Origin: Advenella sp. S44
GTDB taxonomy: Bacteria; Pseudomonadota; Gammaproteobacteria; Burkholderiales; Burkholderiaceae_B
Direction: 5' to 3'
Length of the DNA: 64,000 nucleotides
Assembly (NCBI RefSeq): GCF_002810445.1
Contig: NZ_NEXS01000009.1
Span: forward strand, 372,001 to 436,000
The position numbers were made by a program, and so were the translations under genes. Positions 49,598 to 57,908 of this stretch are shown here, piece after piece. The stretch's first letter is position 1, and each line of letters begins with the position of its first letter. The notes beneath the pieces are model-generated. The model did not search any database, was not told the origin of the DNA, and saw only the letters and a list, made by a program, of their open reading frames with translations.

Positions 49598-50032
49598 CTA
49601 GCGCCGGTGCCGGGTCTCGCAGTCTTCACAAATGCCATAAAGAACCATGGCATGGCTTTCCAGCAAAAAGTTATTGTCTTTGGCAACTTTTGACTGGCGT
49701 CTTTCTATTTCCGGATCGGAAAACTCAACAACTTTTCCGCAGACTGAGCATACCAGGTGATCATGGTGATCACCATCGTCCAGTTCATAGACTGCCTTAC
49801 CATTGTCAAACTGGCTTCTGGACAGAATGCCGGCCTGCTCGAACTGCGTGAGCACCCGGTAGACCGTGGCAAGGCCGATATCGACATTCTCAGAAATAAG
49901 CAGACGATAGACGTCTTCTGCACTTAAATGGCGGATTTCTGCCTTACGGAAAATATCCAGGATCTTGAGCCGCGGGAAAGTGGCTTTAAGACCCATGCTT
50001 TTGAGTTCACTGGGATCGTGTAATTCGTTCAA
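49598..50032 (-). CDS. fur: ferric uptake regulator Fur
   Basis: A 144-residue iron-sensing repressor. The winged helix domain includes [18 protein letters not shown] and [11 protein letters not shown]. The regulatory metal site [16 protein letters not shown] (about residues 87-102) supplies His and Cys ligands. A second CxxC is at CEDCETRH near the C-terminus. The divergent gene is bamE, as in other betaproteobacteria. The intergenic sequence contains ATGATAATA-like elements, but no convincing full Fur box. Confidence 0.97.
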   Translation of the reverse strand: MNELHDPSELKSMGLKATFPRLKILDIFRKAEIRHLSAEDVYRLLISENVDIGLATVYRVLTQFEQAGILSRSQFDNGKAVYELDDGDHHDHLVCSVCGKVVEFSDPEIERRQSKVAKDNNFLLESHAMVLYGICEDCETRHRR

Positions 50033-50187
50033 GGCTCGCTCGCTGATAAATGGGAGGTGGATAAGATATTGCGGAAAACACGCTTCCGACTAATTTTTGA
50101 GATTACCTGGCTAAACAATCCTATTGATTGCCCAGAACTATTATCATAACGCTTTTACGAGTCCAAATACAGGAACGTCGCCAAGTC

Positions 50188-50763
50188 ATGAACCAAACTC
50201 GCCTTTTCCCCCGTATCCGGTATGGTCTGGTCGCCTCCCTTACAGCACTTGCCGTGCTGGGTGGTTGCGCCTCAGGAGAATGGGGTTTCCCATACAGGCC
50301 TTCTGTTCAACAAGGTAACTGGATCACCGCCGAAGATGTCGCTCTGCTGCAAAAAGGCATGACACAGGATCAAGTGCGCTATGCACTGGGCTCGACTACC
50401 CTGAAGGACATGTTCCATCCCGACCGCTGGGATTACCCCTATTATTTCAAACCGGGCTATGGCGACGCCGTACTGCGCAAGTTCTCGGTGTGGTTTGTCG
50501 ACGGCCGTGTTGACCGCTGGGAAGGCGATGAACAGCCGTCATTCCAGCCTTTCGAACAGAAAGCACGCCTGTATCGCCCCGGAGACGAGGCGCCCGACAC
50601 TGAAGTGACCGATCCACAAGCGCTACAGGCTGCGCCAACCGGTACAGACAGCAATGAAGTGACCACGTACCCAATGGACGACGCTGCTAGCGCAGCGCCC
50701 GTTCAGCCGGCAGGCGAGCAAATCAGTACAGAGCCTGCGCCTGGCGCAACCCGCACGCAATAA
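50188..50763 (+). CDS. bamE: outer-membrane assembly lipoprotein BamE
   Basis: A 191-residue SmpA/OmlA lipoprotein of the BAM complex, which inserts beta-barrel proteins. A lipoprotein signal peptide ends LAVLGGC (Cys27). The BamE fold follows: LLQKGMTQDQVRYALGSTTLKDMFHPDRWDYPYYF and FSVWFVDGRVDRWEGDE. It is much longer than E. coli BamE (113) because of a proline/alanine/threonine-rich tail from about residue 125, probably disordered. The ATG at 50188 gives the signal peptide; the longer frame to 50128 does not. Confidence 0.95.
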   Translation: MNQTRLFPRIRYGLVASLTALAVLGGCASGEWGFPYRPSVQQGNWITAEDVALLQKGMTQDQVRYALGSTTLKDMFHPDRWDYPYYFKPGYGDAVLRKFSVWFVDGRVDRWEGDEQPSFQPFEQKARLYRPGDEAPDTEVTDPQALQAAPTGTDSNEVTTYPMDDAASAAPVQPAGEQISTEPAPGATRTQ

Positions 50764-50781
50764 GCCAGCCGGGATGTAAAT

Positions 50782-50821
50782 CAGCCAGTATATTACCCGG
50801 ACGGCTCGTCCGGGCTGGCTG
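50782..50821 (+). terminator. hairpin after bamE
   Basis: CCCGGACG and CGTCCGGG form an 8-bp stem with a 3-base loop, inside an outer CAGCCA/TGGCTG pair. There is no U-tract, so it may stabilise the mRNA end rather than terminate. Confidence 0.5.
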
Positions 50822-50901
50822 ACAACGGGCCCAGGCTGCACTCCCATCATTCACCTGCATGCCTGTCGCAGGCAGCAACTTTCTTCAGGAAACACCCCAC
50901 C

Positions 50902-51693
50902 ATGCGCATTGCCATTTCCGGAGCCAGCGGCCGTATGGGCCGCATGCTTATTGAAGCCGTCCTTGCCAGCCCCGAACTTACACTTGCCGCGGCACTGGAT
51001 CATGCCGGCAGCGCCCACCTGGGCGAAGACGCCGGCGCCTTTCTGGGCCAGACTACCGGCGTGCAGCTGGGCAGCGATCTGGCGGTGCTCAAAGACTGCG
51101 ATTGCCTGATTGACTTCACCCGCCCCGAAGGCACCCTGGCACATGTACAGGCTTGCGTCGAGCACGATACAAAAATAGTCATCGGCACCACGGGCTTTGA
51201 CGCCCCAGGCCAGGCGGCAATAGCATCGGCTGCCGAGAAAATTGCCATCGTATTTTCGCCGAATATGAGTATTGGCGTGAACGCCACGTTGCGATTGCTT
51301 GACCAGGCTGCAAAAATGCTCAACAGCGGCTATGACGTAGAAGTATACGAGGCACATCACAAGCACAAAGTAGACGCGCCTTCGGGCACGGCGCTGATCA
51401 TGGGCGAAACCGTCGCCAATGCCTGGGGCAAAAAGCTGGAAGACATTGCCGACTGGAGTCGGCACGGTCACACCGGCGCGCGCAAGGATGGCCAGATCGG
51501 CTTTTCCGTGGTGCGTGGCGGCGATGTCATCGGCGACCATACCGTCATGTTTCTGGGAACGGGTGAGCGCATTGAAATTACGCATAAATCGTCCAACCGC
51601 AGCACCTATGCCCAGGGCAGCGTGCGCGCTGCGCTGTTTTTACAGGATAAGCAAACGGGCCTGTTCTCTATGCAGCAGGTCATTGGCGGCTGA
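50902..51693 (+). CDS. dapB: 4-hydroxy-tetrahydrodipicolinate reductase
   Basis: A 263-residue DapB of the lysine/diaminopimelate pathway. The NAD(P)H motif is [16 protein letters not shown] (about residues 4-19). [13 protein letters not shown] and IGTTGF bind the nucleotide. The active-site block [20 protein letters not shown] holds the catalytic histidine and lysine. The C-terminal [29 protein letters not shown] is complete. It follows bamE on plus and is ended by a terminator. Confidence 0.97.
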   Translation: MRIAISGASGRMGRMLIEAVLASPELTLAAALDHAGSAHLGEDAGAFLGQTTGVQLGSDLAVLKDCDCLIDFTRPEGTLAHVQACVEHDTKIVIGTTGFDAPGQAAIASAAEKIAIVFSPNMSIGVNATLRLLDQAAKMLNSGYDVEVYEAHHKHKVDAPSGTALIMGETVANAWGKKLEDIADWSRHGHTGARKDGQIGFSVVRGGDVIGDHTVMFLGTGERIEITHKSSNRSTYAQGSVRAALFLQDKQTGLFSMQQVIGG

Positions 51694-51742
51694 CACACAC
51701 GCAGGGCTGAGGGCCTTTGACCCCACCATTGACACGACACTC

Positions 51743-51768
51743 GCGGCTGCCATCAGGCAGCCGTTTTT
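51743..51768 (+). terminator. intrinsic terminator of dapB
   Basis: CGGCTGCC and GGCAGCCG flank ATCA and are followed by TTTTT. It lies 50 bases after the dapB stop. Confidence 0.9.
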
Positions 51769-51998
51769 GCATTTGTGATAATCGCAGAAGGGATCGTGAT
51801 AATGTAAACCAGCGCAGCATCTACCAGCGCGATACCATTGAAGCATCAGCCTGCCCGCAACAACTTCACACCCTCTTCGCAGCTTCAACCTCGAAACAAA
51901 TCTACCACCGCCGCATGAATCATGGCACCCATAATATGGGGAACAGTGAATATGAGGAACAGTGACAGCGCCAGTCTTGATAACGGCGCTCAGATGAA
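51769..51998. other. intergenic remainder between dapB and murB
   Basis: About 230 bases between convergent genes. Apart from a weak AGCGCC/GGCGCT hairpin near 51967-51990 that could end murB, I see nothing in it. Confidence 0.4.
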
Positions 51999-53015
51999 TC
52001 AATCAAACAGAACCGGCTCGCGCTCCAGCGTCACATCGAATTTCTGCCGCACAGACGCAATGACCGCATCGGCAAGCGCCAGGACATCTGTCGCTGTTGC
52101 GCCGCCATGATTGACGAGTACCAGCGCCTGGCGATGATGCATGCCCACACGCCCGAGCGTGCGTCCCTTCCAGCCACATTGTTCAATCATCCAGCCCGCG
52201 GCCAGCTTATAGCTACCGTCGGTTTGTCGATAAGTCACGAGTGCGGGATAGTCTGTTTTCAATTGTGATTGCTGTGCCGCCGACACGATCGGGTTCTTGA
52301 AAAACGAACCGGCGTTGCCGATGATGGCCGGATCAGGCAACTTGGCCTGCCGGATCCTGCAAACAGCATCAAAAATCTTTTGTGGCGTGGCGTTCTGTAC
52401 GAGTTCTGGATCGCTTTTGAGATCAGGATAGGAGATAGTCGGCGTCCACTGCCTGGGCAGACGAAATCGCACCGCCGTGATCAGATAGCCCTGCCCTGCC
52501 GGTTTCTTGAAAAGACTGTCTCGATAAGAAAACGCACATTCCTGCGCGCTGAAAGAACGCGGCCGACCTTGGACCAGATCCCATGTGCACACACTGGCAA
52601 TCCGATCCATGACCTCGACGCCATAGGCGCCAATATTCTGTACCGGGCAAGCGCCCACCGTACCGGGAATGAGTGCAAGATTCTCCAGCCCGTACCAGCC
52701 ATTGCGTATACACGTAGCAACAAAGTCGTGCCACACTTCACCGCCCGCCGCTTCCACAATATATGCGTCGGGGGTTTCTTCGATCAGCCGGATTCCCTTG
52801 AGCAGATTATGCACCACAGGCCGCAACAGGTGTTCGCGCAATACCAGGTTGCTGCCGCCACCCAGCATGTAAATTCTGCCACCCGCCCTCTGGACGCATT
52901 GCGTGACCATAGACAACTGCTGTTCGCTGTCGAGCCGAAAGTAACGGGCGGCATGCGAGACCAGCCTCAGTGTATTGAGACCTGTGAGATCCTGCGTTAT
53001 ATCATCCCGCATCAA
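51999..53015 (-). CDS. murB: UDP-N-acetylenolpyruvoylglucosamine reductase
   Basis: A 338-residue type I MurB, an FAD/NADPH enzyme making UDP-MurNAc for peptidoglycan. LGGGSNLVL (about residues 53-61) and ALIPGTVGACPVQNIGAYGVEV bind FAD. The catalytic serine lies in GNAGSFFKNPIV, and the C-terminal GWMIEQCGWKGRTLGRVGMHHRQALVLVNHGGATATDVLALA is typical. It is a single gene facing away from the tRNA. Confidence 0.97.
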   Translation of the reverse strand: MMRDDITQDLTGLNTLRLVSHAARYFRLDSEQQLSMVTQCVQRAGGRIYMLGGGSNLVLREHLLRPVVHNLLKGIRLIEETPDAYIVEAAGGEVWHDFVATCIRNGWYGLENLALIPGTVGACPVQNIGAYGVEVMDRIASVCTWDLVQGRPRSFSAQECAFSYRDSLFKKPAGQGYLITAVRFRLPRQWTPTISYPDLKSDPELVQNATPQKIFDAVCRIRQAKLPDPAIIGNAGSFFKNPIVSAAQQSQLKTDYPALVTYRQTDGSYKLAAGWMIEQCGWKGRTLGRVGMHHRQALVLVNHGGATATDVLALADAVIASVRQKFDVTLEREPVLFD

Positions 53016-53194
53016 AAAGCACCTGCTAGTGTGAAATTAATTTGACATTATAATTAATTTACTGCTATAGTTTTGCCTCTTCGCAAAGAGATTCATGTGG
53101 CAGCAGCGATGGCTCCGTTATGGCAACGGAAACGCTCCGATGATGTATAAAAAACACAGAATCGAATTTTTGAAGACAGCAGCAAAAAAATACG

Positions 53195-53223
53195 TTGCAT
53201 ATCTCAAATAGCTTGTATATAAT
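53195..53223 (+). promoter_or_regulatory. sigma-70 promoter of tRNA-Gly
   Basis: TTGCAT and TATAAT are separated by exactly 17 bases, a near-consensus sigma-70 promoter about 90 bases before the tRNA. The surrounding 53016-53314 stretch is AT-rich and shows nothing else. Confidence 0.82.
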
Positions 53224-53314
53224 TTATGGCTTAGCTGATCGAGATTGCAAATGCATGCTAACGAATAATTTAACACTATTCGATTAAATGCGAAGTCATT
53301 TTCAGCTGAAAAAT

Positions 53315-53390
53315 GCGGGAATAGCTCAGTTGGTAGAGCGCAACCTTGCCAAGGTTGAGGTCGCGAGTTCGAGCCTCGTTTCCCGCTCCA
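53315..53390 (+). tRNA. tRNA-Gly (anticodon GCC)
   Basis: A 76-base cloverleaf. The acceptor is GCGGGAA/TTCCCGC, the D-arm has AGCTCAGTTGGTAGAGC, and the anticodon arm CAACC-TTGCCAA-GGTTG gives anticodon GCC. The T-arm has GTTCGAG, and the gene encodes the terminal CCA. It stands alone and is followed by its own terminator and then by mobile-element debris. Confidence 0.97.
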
Positions 53391-53398
53391 GAATTTAG

Positions 53399-53428
53399 AA
53401 AAGCCCAAACTTCGGTTTGGGCTTTTTT
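53399..53428 (+). terminator. intrinsic terminator of tRNA-Gly
   Basis: AAGCCCAAA and TTTGGGCTT form a stem around a CTTCGG-type loop, followed by TTTTTT. Confidence 0.92.
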
Positions 53429-53500
53429 GCGTCTGCCTGCAATCAGCAGACACTCAATAACCGCGATCCAGAATTGAAACAAGGCGGCAAACAGCGGCAT

Positions 53501-53644
53501 TCACCAAACTCGATTAATCACTCCATTCCAACCACATTGAGCCAATACTCGCAAGCGGTAATTCTCAAAATTCCTAAATCCATACGAACAACGCGAAAGC
53601 ATTTTCATTTTAGTATGGAAGCCCTCGGTGATCCGTTGAATCTG
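53501..53644 (-). pseudogene. C-terminal remnant of an ISL3-family transposase
   Basis: The minus strand encodes about 47 residues: QIQRITEGFHTKMKMLSR, then CSYGFRNFENYRLRVLAQC and a stop. EGFxxKxKxxxRxxYGFRNFxxYRLRVL is the well-known C-terminal end of ISL3 (IS204/IS1001/IS1165-like) transposases. No other part of the transposase and no terminal inverted repeats were seen, so this is a decayed element about 110 bases downstream of tRNA-Gly. Confidence 0.75.
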
Positions 53645-53652
53645 GGAGACAG

Positions 53653-54011
53653 TCAGCACCGCCCAACCGGCGCAACTATTTGCTGGGGAGCAGTAGCGTT
53701 CGATTCAACTATCCCAGGAATAATTGCAACACCAATCTTCTCGGCTAGATTTAGTACGGCATCATAGGTTACCGCATCTTCGGTCAAGCTCCGCGACGCT
53801 CCCTGCAAGCATAACGTGCCATCGGAGATGCGCTCGCCAAACAGCATCAGGCCGAGTCATCCTGCCGCGACATCCAGGACAAACCTTGTGCCTGCGGGCA
53901 CTGTTGATGAATCGCTTCGGCCCATTGGCAAGCCGGGTACTGGTCTTTTTCTGTGTCGATAAGCTGCTTGCGAGTTACACCCAGCCTGCGCAATGGTACA
54001 AACCGCCAAAT
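53653..54011 (-). pseudogene. frameshifted remnant of a RES-domain toxin
   Basis: The first part (54011 to about 53850) reads LRRLGVTRKQLIDTEKDQ followed by YPACQWAEAIHQQ and GLSWMSRQDDSA, then a stop. One base out of frame it continues LMLFGERISDGTLCLQGAS to 53653. The GL-W-SRQDD-x-LFG-R pattern is that of RES proteins, the NAD-degrading toxins of Xre-RES toxin-antitoxin pairs. The N-terminal half and the antitoxin gene are missing, and a frameshift near 53850 breaks the rest. It lies directly beside the ISL3 fragment. Confidence 0.68.
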
Positions 54012-54300
54012 TCATAAAGCTGGCGCAACGCTTAAGCCGCGCCGGTCATGAGGTTGCCTTTGTGGTCGAGGAACAGGAAGCTGCGACGTGGCACAACGCC
54101 GCACACGGTCAACCTTTCACGGCGAACGCGCGTGGCGCCGCAAGTACTGGCGCTTTTGCAGTCACGGTCTCTGCAGTGGCCAAATCACTGCGCCAGTTGC
54201 AAGAGCGGAAAGCACGCAGCTACCGGTCAAACATATCGGCTCCGCCCGGCCACAAAGGCGAAATCGCAAAGGATATATCTTCGGCGTAATGGGACGTCGG
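54012..54300. other. unassigned stretch beside the RES remnant
   Basis: About 290 bases. A plus-strand open frame (53993-54289) and two overlapping ones exist, but none resembles a protein I recognise and none has a clear ribosome binding site. It is probably further debris of the same insertion. Confidence 0.35.
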
Positions 54301-55152
54301 TTAGTCTTTTAACGTATCGGCCCAGTCTGCAATAGCATTCGCCGTCTCTACCGGTTTTTCCGCCGGCAGTGCATGGCTCGCATTTTCAATGACCTTTACC
54401 GTAACCCGATCTCCGAACTCTTGCTTCAGTTCGTTGCGTGATTCTGCCGGACGGAAAGGATCTGCCCCACCTTGCAGATCCAGCATAGGTACGGTGCCGC
54501 CGGCCCACCAGTCGTCCCGGTTGGTCAGCTTGCGCGCCGCGCGCTGGCTTTTGGTGACTGCCTGATGCCACCCCTCGAGCCAGGGCTGTGGGTCGCTTTC
54601 TTCGGTAAAGAAGGCTAGCTTCAAGCCCGCAAGCCGCTGCTCTCGCGTAGATGAAGGGTCGTTAATCATCGTGATGGCCTCGCTCAGTTCCTTGGGCCAT
54701 GATTTGGCACCCGCCGCGACAAGCACGACGCCGCGCGCCAGTTCGGGGTGGTCTGAAGCAATCGTGCGAGCGATCCAGTTGCCATACGCATGCCCTGCCA
54801 GAATGGCGTTGTCGCCCTCGTTTTTGATGACTGCAGCAAAGTCCTTGGCAAAATCATGAAAGGAAACGCCTTCCATCGGCCCGTGACTTTCCCCGATACC
54901 GCGCGGCTCCGGTCTCAGCACACGGTAACCACGTTGCGCCAGACGCTCGGCCAATTCACCAAATTCCTCGGTTCCCCGACCAGTCGACGCAATCAGAAGA
55001 ACCAGTGGCCCTTTTCCTTGCGCATGGTAGCTGATGGTCGCATCCCCGTTTTTCACCGATTTGACGGCAACCGCTTCTGCGCCCACAGTACCCATATTAA
55101 GCATTGCAATAGCGCCAATCGCAAGGGCCAAGCCCCTGAACTTTATCCTCAT
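54301..55152 (-). CDS. exported alpha/beta-hydrolase fold protein lacking the nucleophilic serine
   Basis: A 283-residue alpha/beta-hydrolase with an N-terminal signal peptide (residues 1-25, ending GTVGAEA). The oxyanion region and strand beta-4 segment RPEPRGIGESHG are present. The nucleophile elbow reads AGHAYGN (residues 119-125): Ala122 takes the place of the usual serine of GxSxG. The acid (GGADPF) and histidine (NASHALP, about 260) remain. It may be a non-hydrolytic lyase/dioxygenase-like member or a binding protein. GGGAGTG precedes the ATG at 55152. It lies in an accessory cluster downstream of the tRNA debris. Confidence 0.85.
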   Translation of the reverse strand: MRIKFRGLALAIGAIAMLNMGTVGAEAVAVKSVKNGDATISYHAQGKGPLVLLIASTGRGTEEFGELAERLAQRGYRVLRPEPRGIGESHGPMEGVSFHDFAKDFAAVIKNEGDNAILAGHAYGNWIARTIASDHPELARGVVLVAAGAKSWPKELSEAITMINDPSSTREQRLAGLKLAFFTEESDPQPWLEGWHQAVTKSQRAARKLTNRDDWWAGGTVPMLDLQGGADPFRPAESRNELKQEFGDRVTVKVIENASHALPAEKPVETANAIADWADTLKD

Positions 55153-55486
55153 CTCTACACTCCCATTATTATGTATGACAATTATTCGAACTAACTTAGT
55201 ACGGTAAAACTGATGGCACCTGCAGCGCTCGAATTGATCGAAGTAACTGCCGGGAGCCAATGACAAATGGCATATTTATTTATCGATACACTGCCCGCTT
55301 ATCCTAACCGCTTCTACTACTTATGTCAATAAACTATGTTATTGACCTTTAGCAATTGAAATGCGGCAATTTTTACGAATGTACTTAAGTCGCTCTCGAA
55401 TATTTATCAGACAATGCGGCCAACGCGATCACTTGGCATCACGTTGACCGGATCGACTGGCTGCTACTACTGATTAACCAACTTAG
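55153..55486. other. AT-rich intergenic stretch
   Basis: About 330 bases between the hydrolase start and the decarboxylase-like gene end. It probably contains the hydrolase promoter. I see no gene, repeat or terminator with confidence. Confidence 0.4.
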
Positions 55487-55897
55487 TCACCGGGCTTCGC
55501 TCCCTGTGCGTTGATCATGAGCATCAAATGCTTTTTCGGCGGCAGCAATTCCGTTCATGCAGGCCGGAACGCCAGCGTACACTGCTATCTGCAGCAGAAT
55601 CTCTATCACCTCCTGGCGGGTAACTCCAACGTTCAACGCCGCCCGGACATGAAACTCCAGTTGTGATGGCGCGGTCCCCATTGCCATCAATGCCGCAACC
55701 GTGAGCATCTCGCGGGTTTTCAAATCTATTCCCGGTCTGGAAACAATATCGGCAAATGAAAACCCCAGGATCAGCTCTGCAAAATCATGAGTGAGTCGAT
55801 CCAGCCTGGCAGAAACCTTGGCTGGCGCTGCAGGATCCAGCGACTTTAACATTGCCAGAGCGCGTTCACGCCGATCAGCGGTATCTGTGTTTGTCAT
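55487..55897 (-). CDS. carboxymuconolactone decarboxylase-family protein
   Basis: A 136-residue helical protein of the CMD/AhpD superfamily, which includes gamma-carboxymuconolactone decarboxylase and peroxidase-like members. The core helix pair is LKTREMLTVAALMAMGTAPSQLEFHVRAALNVGVTRQEVIEILLQIAVYAGVPA, the typical CMD pattern without a CxxC, so peroxidase activity is unlikely. The ATG at 55897 overlaps the upstream aldo/keto reductase stop by 4 bases (ATGA), with GGGAG before it. The longer frame to 56089 was rejected. A role in the same pathway as the reductase is inferred. Confidence 0.88.
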   Translation of the reverse strand: MTNTDTADRRERALAMLKSLDPAAPAKVSARLDRLTHDFAELILGFSFADIVSRPGIDLKTREMLTVAALMAMGTAPSQLEFHVRAALNVGVTRQEVIEILLQIAVYAGVPACMNGIAAAEKAFDAHDQRTGSEAR

Positions 55898-56877
55898 ACC
55901 GCCACTCCCTTCATGCCTTCCTCCGTGTACCGCTCGCCCGCAACCTGAACCCGCGCTACCGCCGAACTCAACCAATGCATTTCCTGTGCTGTCAGGGTGA
56001 TCGATGCTGCGGCAATGTTGCTGGCAAGATGACTTAATGAATTTGTACCGGGAATCGGAACGACCTGATCTCCCTGCGTCAATATCCATGCCAACGCAAT
56101 TTGCGCCGGGGTTGCTCCCTTGCTCTGCGCAAGCTCATCAAGAATCGCGACGAATGATTTATTTTTCTGCATATTTGCAGACTGGAAACGAGGCAACATA
56201 GCCCTCAAATCTCCCGGTCCAATTTCATCCGGGTTTTGAAAGCGCCCCGTTAAAAACCCCCGCCCCAACGGAGAATAGCCAACAAAACCAATACCCAGTT
56301 GCCTGCAGGTCGGCAACACGTCGTCTTCCACATCTCTTGTCCATAGTGAATATTCACTTTGAACCGCAGTGACCGGATGCACAGCATGGGCACGTCGCAG
56401 TGTAGCTGCGCTCACTTCGCATAAACCGATGTGCGCAATCTTGCCTTCTTCCTTGAGCTTGACCAGACCGTACATCGTCTCTTCGATAGACTGCGTTGTC
56501 GCGATTCTATGCACATAGTACAAATCGATCTGTTCAATGCCGAGGCGCCTGAGCGATGCTTCGCAGCACTTGCGGGCATACGCGGCACTATTATCGATGG
56601 TTCGACTATATTCGGAACCATTGCGTACGATTCCAAATTTCGTCGCAATTTTGATATCCGGACGCCGCGTTGCGATGAACCGACCGATGAGCTCTTCATT
56701 ATGATACGGGCCATACATATCAGCCGTATCGAACATTGAGACCCCCAAATCGACAGCCCGGTCCATTACCCCCATCGCAGTCACATCATCACGGGGGCTG
56801 TAGAATTCACTCATGCCCATGCAACCCAGACCGATTGCCGAGACAGTGAAACCGTTTCCCAGAACACGGTGCTTCAT
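55894..56877 (-). CDS. aldo/keto reductase
   Basis: A 327-residue NADPH-dependent oxidoreductase of the AKR superfamily (AKR13/YakC-like group). The catalytic tetrad is visible: Asp and Tyr in FDTADMYGPYHNEELIGRF (about residues 50-68), Lys in IKIATKFG, and His in DLYYVHRI. The C-terminal nucleotide site IPIPGTNSLSHLASN-type segment, here VVPIPGTNSLSHLASNIAA, is present. GGAG precedes the ATG at 56877. It heads a two-gene unit with the CMD-like gene and is divergent from a LysR regulator. Confidence 0.93.
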   Translation of the reverse strand: MKHRVLGNGFTVSAIGLGCMGMSEFYSPRDDVTAMGVMDRAVDLGVSMFDTADMYGPYHNEELIGRFIATRRPDIKIATKFGIVRNGSEYSRTIDNSAAYARKCCEASLRRLGIEQIDLYYVHRIATTQSIEETMYGLVKLKEEGKIAHIGLCEVSAATLRRAHAVHPVTAVQSEYSLWTRDVEDDVLPTCRQLGIGFVGYSPLGRGFLTGRFQNPDEIGPGDLRAMLPRFQSANMQKNKSFVAILDELAQSKGATPAQIALAWILTQGDQVVPIPGTNSLSHLASNIAAASITLTAQEMHWLSSAVARVQVAGERYTEEGMKGVAV

Positions 56878-56984
56878 ATCAGTTTCTCCTTGTGTATAAA
56901 TCAAATATATACGTAGTATCATGTCCCGATAACGTTCTATCAATCTATATTTATGGCAATCTATTTACCGAAAACGGAATATGC

Positions 56985-57878
56985 ATGAGCAATCATCTGC
57001 AATGGGACGATGCCAGGGTATTCCTTGCCTTGGCCAGAACGGGCACGCTGACACGTGCAGCCAAGCAGCTTGGCGTGGGAACGGCCACCATGATTCGCCG
57101 TCTTGATCGACTCGAGTCTGCCTTGGGTGTAAGACTATTTTCCCGTCATCAAAATGGCTACTTCCTCACCGATGAAGGGCAAAGTTTGCTGAATCGGGCA
57201 GAAGGACTGGAACAGGCAGGACAGGCATTTGGGGCAGCACCCATGCATGAAGTCGCGGGACACGTGCGATTAGCAACGGCAGAAAATCTGGCCGACCCCT
57301 TCATCATCCCAGCTCTAGAGCCGCTGTATGAGATGCATCCGGATCTCACGCTGGAGCTCATAACCGGGACACAAACTGTGAATCTGCATCGCCGGGACGC
57401 AGACCTTGCCGTGCGGATGGTCAAACCCACCCAGGGCAACGTAACGCTTAGAACCATTGGAACCTTGGGATTTGGCCTTTATGGTTCAAGCTCCTATTTA
57501 GCCGAAAGAAAGATCAAGAGCGCTTCTTTTGTGCAAGACTCGGACAGCCTGATTGGATGGGTGGAAACAAGCAGTCATCTCCCGTCAGCACAGTGGATCA
57601 TCAGAGCGTTAGCCGGCCGGCCCCCCAAATTAATGACCAGCAGCCTTTCCAGCCAGTTGGCTGCTGCGGTAGCTGGAATGGGCCTGGCAGTGCTTCCTCA
57701 TTTTTTGGCGCGACGGCATGGCCTCCAATGTCTTGTCGCAGAATTGGGAGTCAATCAACAGATTTGGCTTGTCATGCATAGTGATCTTGTCCATTCAAGA
57801 CGAATCAGGGTGGTTGCGGATTTCCTAATTGCGCTTTTTGAAAAAAATGCCGATGAACTGACATATGCAAAACCATGA
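56985..57878 (+). CDS. LysR-family transcriptional regulator
   Basis: A 297-residue LysR regulator. The N-terminal helix-turn-helix reads WDDARVFLALARTGTLTRAAKQLGVGTATMIRRLDRLESALGVRLFSR (about residues 7-54), followed by a substrate-binding domain starting near GHVRLATAENLADPFIIPAL. It is divergent from the aldo/keto reductase with 107 bases between, the usual arrangement for a LysR controlling its neighbour. AT-rich TATATACGTAGTATC sequence in the gap may hold its binding site. The ATG at 56985 has ACGGAA upstream. Confidence 0.92.
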   Translation: MSNHLQWDDARVFLALARTGTLTRAAKQLGVGTATMIRRLDRLESALGVRLFSRHQNGYFLTDEGQSLLNRAEGLEQAGQAFGAAPMHEVAGHVRLATAENLADPFIIPALEPLYEMHPDLTLELITGTQTVNLHRRDADLAVRMVKPTQGNVTLRTIGTLGFGLYGSSSYLAERKIKSASFVQDSDSLIGWVETSSHLPSAQWIIRALAGRPPKLMTSSLSSQLAAAVAGMGLAVLPHFLARRHGLQCLVAELGVNQQIWLVMHSDLVHSRRIRVVADFLIALFEKNADELTYAKP

Positions 57879-57908
57879 TTGCAAGACAGACTGTTGCTTG
57901 TGAACGAT

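Noticed and set aside
50033-50187. ATGATAATA-like sequence between fur and bamE as a Fur box
   Set aside because: Too few matches to the 19-bp consensus to call an autoregulatory site by eye.
53993-54289. Plus-strand open frame beside the RES remnant
   Set aside because: No recognisable domain and no ribosome binding site; it lies in decayed sequence.
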